DNA of 64,000 nt, from contig OX246744.1 of assembly GCA_945910005.1 (NCBI GenBank), forward strand, positions 1,422,492-1,486,491. Reading direction: 5' to 3'. Source of the stretch: Isoperla grammatica (Eukaryota; Arthropoda; Insecta; Plecoptera; Perlodidae). Below the pieces are notes generated by a model that saw only the letters and a program-made list of their open reading frames with translations, was not told where the DNA came from and ran no database searches. This document shows positions 13,521 through 22,605 of the stretch, one piece after another. The translations under genes were made by a program, and so were the position numbers. Positions within the stretch are counted from its first letter, which is position 1. Each line of letters starts with the position of its first letter.

Positions 13521-14249
13521 AAGGCATACTGTCAATATTGCTTTACATTCACGCTGACCCATTATTAGGGAATTGTGGGTTTCACCATATTTATAAAGAA
13601 TGTGTTTCATGCAATAAAGCTAAAAATATTAACCCTTGCAATGAGCCAATGAAAATGTAAAATATAATAATAATGCCTTGCCAAAATAATTTCTATTTTT
13701 GTTAAACATTGTGTAAGACCCCTTTCAAGAGGCTAGATGTAGGTCCAAACATAGCCCCCCCCCCCCCAAATCATGGGTGTAGTTTATGGACAGTCATTAA
13801 GATTCACTCCTCACAAGTTTGTCTGGTTGTGTTGCACGTTTATGTTTGCGCTAGGGCTAGTTCGCGCTCGTTCCCATATCAATAGAATTAAATTTAAGTT
13901 CTTCTTTTCCATAGGCTAATGTTATATGGATATTTATTGTTGCTGTTTAACATTCAAAACATTCATACTTCGTTAATCCTTGATTTTGAGCAGCTGACTT
14001 GTTGAGAGGCAGACGGGCTCGAATATCTGGTCCGTGTCTCCGTGGCTCTTGTTGCCGAACAATGTCGGAACAGTTGTAATCAACCCACCGAACCCCCCCT
14101 ACGACTCGTCAGTTAACGTAGCAGTAAACGCCCCACTATACGATGAATAAGCAGATGTTTTCGGTTTGGCGATGTTCGGTTTTCATTAATTTGGAGGCTA
14201 TATGGAAAGTGTGCGAATTCTTAAGTGAGCAAAAAATTTCCGTTGAGTG

Positions 14250-14630
14250 TCCATTCACGCAGTTTACGTTTCGCTTACTTTACTATTCGTTCACTTTACT
14301 TTTCGCTCAGTGTCCTTTCGCGGAGTTTACTTTTCGCTGAGTGTTCTTTCGCACAGCTTATGTTTTGCTCACTGTACTATTCGCGCATTTTACTTTTCGC
14401 ACACTTTTCGTTTCGCTTACTTTATTTTTCGCTCACTTTACTTTTCGCTCAGTTTACGTTTTGCTCACCTTACCATTCGCTCACTTTACTTTTCGCTCGG
14501 TGTCCTTTCACGCAGTTTACTTTTCGCGCACTTAACAATTCGCCCACTTTTCTTTACGCTGAGTGTCCTTTCGCACAGTTTACGTTTTGCTCAGTGTCCT
14601 TTCGCGCAGTTAAGAATTCGTTCACTTTCC
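14250..14630. repeat. 16-bp minisatellite, about 24 copies
   Basis: The consensus unit is close to TTCGCTCACTTTACTT, varied with TTCGCTCAGTGTCCTT and similar. Because stop codons are rare in the unit, two overlapping frames of about 150 codons stay open (14,225-14,692 and 14,247-14,687). They read as shifting S/F/R-rich repeats and I treat them as artefacts. Confidence 0.85.
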
Positions 14631-14723
14631 ATGTTCCCAATTCGGCTTCTACTGTGTTTGCCGCTGTTCCGCACTCCTGCCAACTAAACTAGACTGGAAG
14701 GATATGATTGGATTTGGTGTAGT

Positions 14724-15522
14724 CTATAGTATTTTTCACCTTGGGAAACGGAGCGGTAAACAGCGTTCTCAAAGCCATTGAATTGTCGCGAGAGATGTCA
14801 AAACGTCACTAGCGGGTGGCGACTGGAAGGGATGAGTTAGTGCTTGTCGCCACCACCTCGGTCAGTTGTCTGCCTCATTGTAAGCAAACAGGGTGGCTAA
14901 GAGAGCAACACGGTAGCACGCTTCTGTTGAGCGAACGGAACGTTTTTATGTGCGACTTATTCGTTAGCAATACACTAAAACCATCTCTAGACGCAGACAA
15001 TATTATAACTGTTTATTATTTATTATGTGTATTATTCATTTAAGTGGCATTGATCAGTTTTTGTGAACATTGTAGCGTTTATTTTGTGTTTGTGCGCCGA
15101 TTGTGCCTCTTTCGGTTGTTTGAAATTCGTTTCACCGTAAGTGCAGTGTTGTATTTTATATTTTCATAGTGTTTTGCTATTTGTTTTGACGTTGCGTGCT
15201 ATATTTATCGAAAACTTTTTTCAATTAACTAATTTGTTGATTGCGCCTTTTGTTTGTGTTATTTATTTTTGATGATATTTTTCGCAACAATTTATTTTAG
15301 AACACCCTGTAACCGAACTAACAAGTTTGAGCTTTTACGATAGTCGAATGTTTACTCCAAAAATGTCAACACAAAGGGATGGCAAGATCAGGGAATTAGG
15401 GTTGATTGACAGGTGGAAAATAAAACACGATAGTTAGGCCAATAAACGGTCCACCCCCGGAGTGTTGAGTAGCTTGATGTGGCTATTTGCCGCTACGTTT
15501 CCCAAGGTGAAAAATACTATAG
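14724..15522. mobile_element. 800-bp TIR element without transposase
   Basis: Terminal inverted repeats of about 26 perfect bases, beginning CTATAGTATTTTTCACC and continuing TTGGGAAACG, appear in complement at 15,496-15,522. A further GCGGTAAA/TTTGCCGC match lies inside. The interior is AT-rich with no transposase motif. The outer CTATAG makes the exact target-site duplication ambiguous (TA or longer). Confidence 0.7.
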
Positions 15523-15902
15523 ATGGGGGGAAGTTTCCAGAATGTCTTTATTATGTTTGGTTTTTCTTATAAGTACATCTAGAAGCTCGTACTGGAATAA
15601 GATTGGTGCACTGCAATAAATGAAACATTGTCTGTAATAAAAAAAATTGTATCCCTGACTACCAAATTATTTTACTCAAGTCGACACTGTAGGAGCTGTG
15701 AGTGGTGGAAAGGTACGTGCGTGCATGCAATGAAATTAGTGAGATTTTTTTTTAAAAAATAGCCGTTCCTGGTGGCGGCCTCACATTAGACACCAGCGGT
15801 GGGTCTCCCCCTAAGGGGTGTAACATCCCAACCAACCAAATTCAGAGCTTTGAAATTTAAATATTGAGGTTATTTGCCCTGCTATTTTGGGTTCAATACA
15901 TA

Positions 15903-16429
15903 TGGTGTTTTCCATTGGCTGCACTAGTGCGCACTGGGTTCAGAATCAACATCCATTGGGAATTTGAGTGCGAACTCAGTGCAAGTGTTCAGAAACCATT
16001 GGCTGGTGCACTATGCACTCGGTGCGCACTCACCGCACTGGGTCTGAGGCCAGTGCAACGGTGTCAGTGCAATATGGCGGCCCTAAACGCGCGGGAGATA
16101 TATTTATTGATGGAGGTTTTGGAAACGTCAGATAGCAGCGACGATGAAGATATGCTATTGTTAAATCAGTTCAAAGAATACGACGAGACCCCTAAAATTC
16201 AGGGCTACATTTCTGATGTAGTCAACAATTATTCTGACCAGGAGGTATTGTTTTTGCACACAGATATTCATGTTTATAGGTTATGAAGGCCTAGACCTAG
16301 GCCCCATGTCAACAAGTCGTATTCCATTGGGGACTGCACGCAGTGCAACACTCGGCTAGTGCATGACGTCACAGTGACGTTTCAACGCGCACCGAGTGCG
16401 ACCTCAGTGCATGCCAATGGAAAACACCA
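15903..16429 (+). mobile_element. Miniature PIF/Harbinger-like element, TSD ATA
   Basis: The ends are inverted repeats TGGTGTTTTCCATTGG, flanked by ATA at 15,900-15,902 and 16,430-16,432. A 3-bp target duplication is characteristic of Harbinger-type elements. Inner repeats rich in CAGTGC/GCACTG extend both ends. It encodes only the beginning of a transposase-like protein (16,074 onwards) and then runs straight to the right end, so it is a deletion derivative. Confidence 0.7.
16074..16286 (+). pseudogene. 5' remnant of a Harbinger-type transposase
   Basis: This 70-codon open frame starts MAALNAREIYLLMEVLE, continues with an acidic stretch (SSDDEDMLLL), then QGYISDVVNNYSDQEV. Harbinger transposases of animals commonly have an acidic N-terminus followed by a G-Y/F-[IV]-x-x-[VI]-[VI] segment just before the helix-turn-helix/DDE part, which I see here only as a stub. 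A GTATTG donor-like site directly after the codons for DQE suggests this was exon 1 and the tail LFLHTDIHVYRL is intron read-through. No DDE catalytic residues are present, so it cannot be active. Confidence 0.5.
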
Positions 16430-16989
16430 ATAGTTTAGATAATGGCTTACCCAGCTTAACCCGCTGCATGCTTGAGGGTTATAGCCGGCTGCTTAGCAAG
16501 CCAACGGCACCTAGGCTCGCGTGTTCGACTAGTCTGTCGGTGCTCACTTCGTGCAACTACATGTCACTCGGGTGCGCCGCCGTTTCCAATCGGACACGAT
16601 AGCCGCACTGGGTGCATTTTCTAAAAGTAGGGTTAAGTACTCGTTTTAGTTTTGCGATATTAGGTCGCCTGTAGTGGACGCACATTGCTCGATTGTCTGC
16701 CATCTCTGGCTATTTTATCGTCCTCTACGGCGGACATTAATGCAGGCTGTCGGCAGTATCTAGATGTCCGCTACGGTGGACATTTATTCCGAATGTCTGC
16801 CACGGTGGATGGGAATGTCCGGAACCATTTCCACTTGAGGGGCGTACAGGCTGCAACTAGTTGGGCATCCGAAAAATCCTTGTGTTAATTGAGAGTCGCC
16901 TTGATAGTTCTCCGACACCAGAATAATTCAGAGGGTGGACGTGTGGGCCAACTGTGTTGGGAGGGGGGTGGGGGGGGGGGGGGGGGAGA

Positions 16990-17290
16990 TCTGCATGGAT
17001 GTAAGAGAGAAGTGGGAACGATTCAAAATAGAGGGAAGAAATGTGGATCTCTAGTATTACAATAGAGATGTAGGAGTGCTACAGAATGGGAGGAGACATC
17101 ATAACTATAGGAGGCCGCGGGAGACGTGATGGACAATTGGAGGACGCTAAGGGAATAGAGAAGGAACTGAATGGACTAAAAAAGAGGAAATGGGAGGAGT
17201 ACGTGAAGGAGATGCTGGATGTAAGGGACAGAGGTGAAGATTGCTGGAAGAGGATGCTTAGATACGTGAAGGAGGCGGAAGGGCTGGATG
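16990..17290 (+). pseudogene. Decayed non-LTR retrotransposon ORF2 fragment
   Basis: The + strand reads VREKWERFKIEGRNVD at about 16,999. After frame breaks it gives KKRKWEEYVKEMLDVRD, then WKRMLRYVKEAEG, then GSRERVEVLNKYYAGVLEA. Basic, Trp-containing blocks followed by an E-x-x-x-x-L-N-x-Y-[FY]-A segment are typical of the linker between endonuclease and reverse transcriptase in LINE ORF2. Stops and frameshifts show decay. Its last part is the source of the 91-bp minisatellite that follows. Confidence 0.5.
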
Positions 17291-18800
17291 GAGATCGAGC
17301 TCTGGTGGGAAGCAGGGAGAGAGTAGAGGTGCTAAACAAGTATTATGCGGGGGTGTTAGAAGCACTGGTGGGGCTGGATGGAGATCGAGCTGCTGGTGGG
17401 AAGCAGGGAGAGAGTAGGGGTGCTAAACAAGTATTATGCGGGGTTGTTAGAAGCACTGGTGGGGCTGCATGGAGACCCAGCTGCTGGTGGAAAGCAGGGA
17501 GAGAGTAGAGGTGCTAAACAAGTATTATGCGGGGGTGTTAGAAGCACTGGTGGGGCTGGATGGAGACCCAGCTGCTGGTGGGAAGCAGAGGGAGAATAGA
17601 GGTGCTAAACAAGTATTATGCGGGGGTGTTAGAAGCACTGGTGGGGCTGGATGGAGACCCAGCTGCTGGTGGGAAGCAGGGAGAGAGTAGAGGTGCTAAA
17701 CAAGTATTATACGGGGGTGTTAGAAGCACTGATAGGGCTGGATGGAGACCCAGTTGCTGGTGGGAAGCAGAGGGAGAGAGTAGAGGTGCTAAACAAGTAT
17801 TATGCGGGGGTGTTAGAAGCACTGGTGGGGCTGGATGGAGACCCAGCTGCTGGTGGGAAGCAGGGAGAGAGTAGAGGTGCTAAACAAGTATTATACGGGG
17901 GTGTTAGAAGCACTGATAGGGCTGGATGGAGACCCAGTTGCTGGTGGGAAGCAGGGAGAGAGTAGAAGTGCTAAACAAGTATTATGCGGGGGTGTTAGAA
18001 GCACTGGTGGGGCTGAATGGAGACCCAGCTGCTGGTGGGAAGCAGGGAGATAGTAGAGGTGCTAAACAAGTATTATGCGGGGGTGTTAGAAGCACTGGTG
18101 GGGCTGGATGGAGACCCAGCTGCTGGTGGGAAGCAGGGAGAGAGTAGAGGTGCTAAACAAGTATTATGCGGGGGTGTTAGAAGCACTGATAGGGCTGGAT
18201 GGAGACCCAGCTGCTGGTGGGAAGCAGGGAGAGAGTAGAGGTGCTAAACAAGTATTATGCGGGGGTGTTAAAAGCACTGGTGGGGCTGGATGGAGACCCA
18301 GCTGCTGGTGGGAAGCAGGGAGAGAGTAGAGGTGCTAAACAAGTATTGTGCGGGGGTGTTAGAAGCACTGGTGGGGCTGGATGGAGACCCAGCTGCTGGT
18401 GGGAAGCAGGGAGAGAGTAGAGGTGCTAAACAAGTATTATGCGGGGGTGTTAGAAGCACTGGTGGGGCTGCATGGAGACCCAGCTGCTGGTGGGAAGCAG
18501 GGAGAGAATAGAAGTGCTAAACAAGTATTATGCGGGGGTGTTAGAAGCACTGGTGGGGCTGGATGGAGACCCAGCTGCTGGTGGGAAGCAGGAAGAGAGT
18601 AGAGGTGCTAAACAAGTATTATGCGGGGGTGTTAGAAGCACTGGTGGGGCTGGATGGAGACCCAGCTGCTGGTGGGAAGCAGGAAGAGAGTAGAGGTGCT
18701 AAACAAGTATTATGCGGGGGTGTTAGAAGCACTGGTGGGGCTGGATGGAGATCGAGCTGCTGGTGGGAGGCAGGGAGAGAGTAGAGGTGCTAAACAAGTA
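17283..18800 (+). repeat. 91-bp minisatellite, 17 copies, derived from LINE coding sequence
   Basis: Units begin near 17,288, 17,378, 17,469, 17,560, 17,651, 17,742, 17,835 and so on to 18,745. Most are exactly 91 bases and one is 93. Each carries GGAGACCCAGCTGCTGGTGG then GTGCTAAACAAGTATTATGC. Because 91 is not a multiple of three, each unit reads in the next frame, giving a ladder of 73-codon open frames that are not genes. Copies differ by only a few bases, so expansion was recent. Confidence 0.95.
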
Positions 18801-19005
18801 TAATGTATTATATTTTGAATTACATTATGTATTTATTTGTTCGATTATATCCTCATCAATAATATATATAATATATATATATATCAATAATGTTTATTAT
18901 GTATTATTGTATGTACTTTTGTATGTAGGCCTATTATGTGTTTTGACGAAACCTAAATTGATGTAAATTGATAATGGTGAATAAACTTGATTTGATTTGA
19001 TTTGA
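18801..19005 (+). mobile_element. Probable 3' tail of the same LINE
   Basis: An AT-rich stretch with a TA microsatellite (about 18,865-18,885) leads to AATAAACTTGATTTGATTTG and further GATTT units. Short tandem-repeat tails after a polyadenylation-like motif are usual for several LINE clades. The link to the upstream fragment is inferred from order and orientation. Confidence 0.45.
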
Positions 19006-19524
19006 GTCTCGTTGATATTGATTAGATCTAAAATATTCGCTTCACAATCCTTGGACTTGGTTCAGCAGTAAAAGCGATCAGGAGTATGGTGACTGTTGTT
19101 GTGGTTGTTGTTCCATTAAGAGGCAGTCAGTACTTCAGTATGCTTGATATGCAATAGCCTTATTCAAGGCAAGGCTATCACACCTTTTTCCTCTTCCTAT
19201 TTATTAATAATACATGTTTACTTGGAGAAAGTACCTATTTAAAATATCTGAGCAAATAGCCTAGAGCGTGTCTACAACAGTTCGTTACAGAAACACAATG
19301 TCTATAAAATAGACTGTTATTAAACAACAACGTTTGCAGTGGGATTCGAACCGAGGATCTGTGAGGGCAAAATGTCTTTTGAGATTGCGTGCGTTCAGAT
19401 TTAAAAGGAACGGCAGTGCATGACGTGAAATGTTGCGGATCACGTATGAGGCTATGTATGGCTATATAAACCAATGGTAAAACGTGATAAAACCCTATCC
19501 TATGCTATGCATTGCGCTTTGCAC

Positions 19525-19593
19525 GGTCTAGTGGCAACTGCCCCCCTTGCCCCCCACTCCCCACCGCCCCCACCCCCCACCCTGCGCACGCCC
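19525..19593. mobile_element. Relic end of a hAT-like element
   Basis: The segment has C-rich runs followed by CTGCGCACGCCCATG, resembling the right end of the complete element at 39,336-40,388 (CCTGCGGGCGCCCATG preceded by the same C-runs). No matching second end was found nearby. Confidence 0.4.
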
Positions 19594-19994
19594 ATGTTAA
19601 GTATCAAACGCAGAACCCTGTAATGTCATACAGCAAGTGTGCGGTATACAGTTACCAACCAGGAATAACAAAGCACAGTAGGCCTGTAGTTAAATTTACT
19701 ATTGTGCACAGTAGTTTGCTCAAGACCGATAGAGGTGGCTAATAATTTCGTTTTAAATTGCGCAGAATTGTATGTAATCGATTATTTTCTCGCATTCGAT
19801 ATCTATTCGACTATCGATATTTGTCGTAGTCGAGCGTACGCCTACATACTTTGTTTACTTTATTTGTTAATTTATTTGTGTAATGTTCACCTAGTTATCA
19901 GTTAAGATTATAGCACGTGAGTATGAAATGTTCATTCATAATATATAGTTATTTATTAGCCTTGGCCTGTGTTTCGTCGTTATAACCTAGGCTA

Positions 19995-20385
19995 GATATC
20001 CGGCATAGGCCTAGACGCCCCTAGGCCTCACCTAGCTTTGACAGCAGGCCAAATGCACTTGGCCTAGCCTAGGCCCTACTTGCGTTAACATAATATTATG
20101 GATATTTGCTGATAATTGCCACTAGTAGGTTATTTAACTTATTTTAGATCTTGAGCAACTGAAATTAGTGATTTCAAGTAGCAGGAGATATCCGGCATAG
20201 GTTACGCCCCTAGGCCTAGGCCTGGCAGCTATCAAGGCCACATGACTAGGCTAGGCCTAGCCTACTTGCGTCAACATAATATTTGATGGATATTTGCTGA
20301 TAACTGCCAACTAGTAGGTTATTTAACTTATTTTAGGTCTTGAGCAACGAAGATCAGCGATTTCAAATAGGCCTAGCAGGAGATT
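19995..20385 (+). repeat. Tandem duplication (about 190 bp x2) with exon-like blocks
   Basis: GATATCCGGCATAGG, then the words CTTGCGT and ACATAATATT, then GATATTTGCTGATAA, then TAGGTTATTTAACTTATTTTAG occur twice in order. Each copy ends in an AG acceptor-like site followed by about 40-60 bases sharing TCTTGAGCAAC and GATTTCAA. The second copy is followed by GTAAAC. These may be duplicated 5' exons of the transcript proposed at 21,114-22,455, or a simple repeat. The region is dense in TAGGCCTA words. Confidence 0.45.
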
Positions 20386-20680
20386 GGTAAACAAGAGAAT
20401 AGGCCTAGGCCTACTGAAACTAAACCAGACCTTAGTCTTCAATACAATACTGGGGGCTACCCCTAGGGCTACAATGCTTAGGCCTACTCTGTGGCCTAGC
20501 GAGGGTGACTGGGGCTGTCTCTAGGTCTAGTCATAGATAAATAAAACAGTTGAGGCCTAGCCTGGGCGTACCAATCGAGCCGAAAGTCATGGGTGGGCTA
20601 GCCGAGGGTGTATGGTCCAGCATGGGCTCTGTCTTCATCACAAAGGATCGTTGCACCACTAAGTAGGTTACTTGTGTTGC

Positions 20681-20802
20681 CCGGCCCGGGCTCGACCGCT
20701 CAACTGTCGTTTCATTTGGCGAATGGTACTATGGTCAGGGTGGTCGAGCCCGGTCGACTGTCGTATCATTAGGCCAATGGTACTATGGTCAGGGTGGTCG
20801 AC
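20681..20802. repeat. 65-bp unit repeated twice
   Basis: GGTACTATGGTCAGGGTGGT occurs twice about 65 bases apart, each preceded by a CTCGACCG/CCGGTCGAC and CTGTCGT context. It abuts the MITE at 20,807. Confidence 0.6.
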
Positions 20803-20806
20803 CTTA

Positions 20807-20963
20807 AGGTGCATTCACAATCTTTAATAGTACTATGGTTTAATGATTAAGACCTTAGTCACAGCCTATCAGAGCGCAGTATTCTCCCTCCCAGCCAATG
20901 AAAGAAGCCTGTGGCAGTCTTAATCATTAAACCATAGTACTAGTAAAGATTGTGAATGCTCCT
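20807..20963. mobile_element. 157-bp MITE with TTA target-site duplication
   Basis: Inverted repeats AGGTGCATTCACAATCTTT and AAAGATTGTGAATGCTCCT are flanked on both sides by TTA (20,804-20,806 and 20,964-20,966). The arms continue with TACTATGGTTTAATGATTAA and its complement. A 3-bp TTA duplication fits Harbinger-related MITEs. Confidence 0.75.
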
Positions 20964-21113
20964 TTACGGAATGCAACCTTGGATACCTGCATAATGTATA
21001 AATTTGTTTTATTGCCCATTCACTGCATAGGCCTATATTTTCGGAAATGCTCTTCTTCATAGCTAGCTAACGCTAGCGTAGCTTGAACACGGTGCCTTAT
21101 TTTATTCTTGCAG

Positions 21114-21192
21114 ATCTGGCTTTGTGTTTCATCTTGCCCTTGGTTTCCTTCGCAGTCCACTCTAGCCAATGATTCGAGTATTGAATTTGGAG
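21114..21192 (+). ncRNA. Candidate non-coding exon, copy A
   Basis: A pyrimidine tract TTATTTTATTCTTGCAG precedes the block, and the strong donor GTAAGTAG follows GGAG at 21,192. The 79-base block contains TCATCTTG and GGTTTCCTTCGCAGT. A homologous block with the same acceptor and donor lies at 22,135-22,218. Copy A has one open frame but copy B has stops in all three, so a long non-coding RNA or untranslated exon is more likely than coding sequence. Confidence 0.4.
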
Positions 21193-21381
21193 GTAAGTAG
21201 GAATAAGATAATACAGACATTATAGAAACACAGATTTCTTGCAATACACTTTTAGGTCAACTGCTCAGTATTGTAGTGGAACACAGTATTTATATTGCAC
21301 TATAGATCATAGCCCTACAGGCAAATAACTAGGTATGCTAGATATGCTTCCAAAATACATGTTCTTTCACGTACGTGTGCA

Positions 21382-22031
21382 GTAGGCTACACTAGAAGCA
21401 TTGAGTTTATTAGTGTAGGGTTAGAGACCCAGCGGCCATTGGCGGCTATCTACCAATAAATTTCCCGTGGACTCTAGTAGTACGATCTCGTACCGCTAGA
21501 AAGCGCTACACGTACCCACTGATGTCAGCGTTCCTGTGGAAAGAAAGGGATACTACGTAGTACGCGCAGATGCGAAGTCGGTTAGGTAGTAGTATCCAGA
21601 TGGCGGTGGATATTGTTATTAAAGCATTATCATCTGTTCTGATAAACATGTCAAACGGGCACGAAGTTAACAATAAGTAAGCTAATACTTTATTACAACA
21701 CATTATATAAGGTTTTATACATTATATAGGCTAGGCTGTAGTACTACGTTACTAATGTAGGCCTATTAATGTAGACCTAGGCTTATTGTAGCCTAGTAAT
21801 GGCCTAGACTAACAGAGTTGGGCCTAGACCTAGGCTAGACCTAAGCCACGTGATTGTACTACGAAGTATCCCTTCTTTCCACAGGAACGCTGACATCAGT
21901 GGGTACGTGTAGCGCTTTCTAGCGGTACGAGATCGTACTACTAGAGTCCACGGGAAATTTATTGGTAGATAGCCGCCAATGGCCGCTGGGTCTCTAACCC
22001 TACACTAATAAACTCAATGCTAGTAGCCTAC
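21382..22031. mobile_element. 650-bp element with about 175-bp near-perfect inverted repeats
   Basis: Arms begin GTAGGCTAC and share long identical stretches, for example TTAGAGACCCAGCGGCCATT on the left and its exact complement on the right. The left arm reaches about 21,560 and the right starts about 21,855. The centre is non-coding and TAGGCCTA-rich. It lies exactly between the two homologous exon-like blocks, so it inserted after or during their duplication. No target duplication was resolved. Confidence 0.75.
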
Positions 22032-22134
22032 AACTAAAAAAACCAGCTCCATGAGTTTGAATGTAGGTATAGTGCTCTTTGAGTAGGCTACTGGAGTACC
22101 AACTTTAACACGATGCGTTATTTTATTATTGCAG

Positions 22135-22218
22135 GTGCGGTATTAGTGTCTCATCTTGACCAGGGTTTCCTTCGCAGTGTGCTCAGGTGGATGATGTAGG
22201 GCTATGCAAGTATTGGAG
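22135..22218 (+). ncRNA. Candidate non-coding exon, copy B
   Basis: The acceptor TTATTTTATTATTGCAG and donor GGAG|GTAAGTAG match copy A, and the interior shares TCTCATCTTG and GGTTTCCTTCGCAGT. All three frames contain stops within 84 bases. With copy A and the 22,455 block it would form a transcript with duplicated internal exons. Confidence 0.4.
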
Positions 22219-22454
22219 GTAAGTAGAGGTGTAAAGCTGCAGGCATATGGAGATGAAACACATTATATGAGGGGTCGATTTTACACAGATAAATACAATA
22301 CAACATATTTTAATGTGTAGGTAACTTCTGACATTTTAAATACATGGATATAAATACATATTTTTATACTTTCGCCTATTATTGAGCAGTATGGTATAGA
22401 CATGTATCATAAATAGATGTAACCTTACCTTATATTTGTTTGTTTTCATTTCAG

Positions 22455-22605
22455 AAACATCAAGATTCCCTTAGACTTGAACGTCACTTGGTCATCAACA
22501 AGAGATCAAGATTGTAGCATAGGGTTGTGTTATATCATTCCTAATTAATACACTCAGAACTTTATTAATTTCAAAGTTATATTTAACAAGAAGTTTGTAA
22601 ACTCA
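22455..22605 (+). ncRNA. Candidate downstream exon of the same transcript
   Basis: A good polypyrimidine tract and acceptor (TTTGTTTTCATTTCAG) precede AAACATCAAGATTCCC. The 3' limit is unknown; no clear AATAAA is seen within 200 bases and no coding frame is convincing. The end given is nominal. Confidence 0.3.

Noticed and set aside
17378..18966. Ladder of 73-codon frames, each starting MET/MEI
   Set aside because: Every frame is the same 91-bp unit read in a rotating frame. They are array artefacts.
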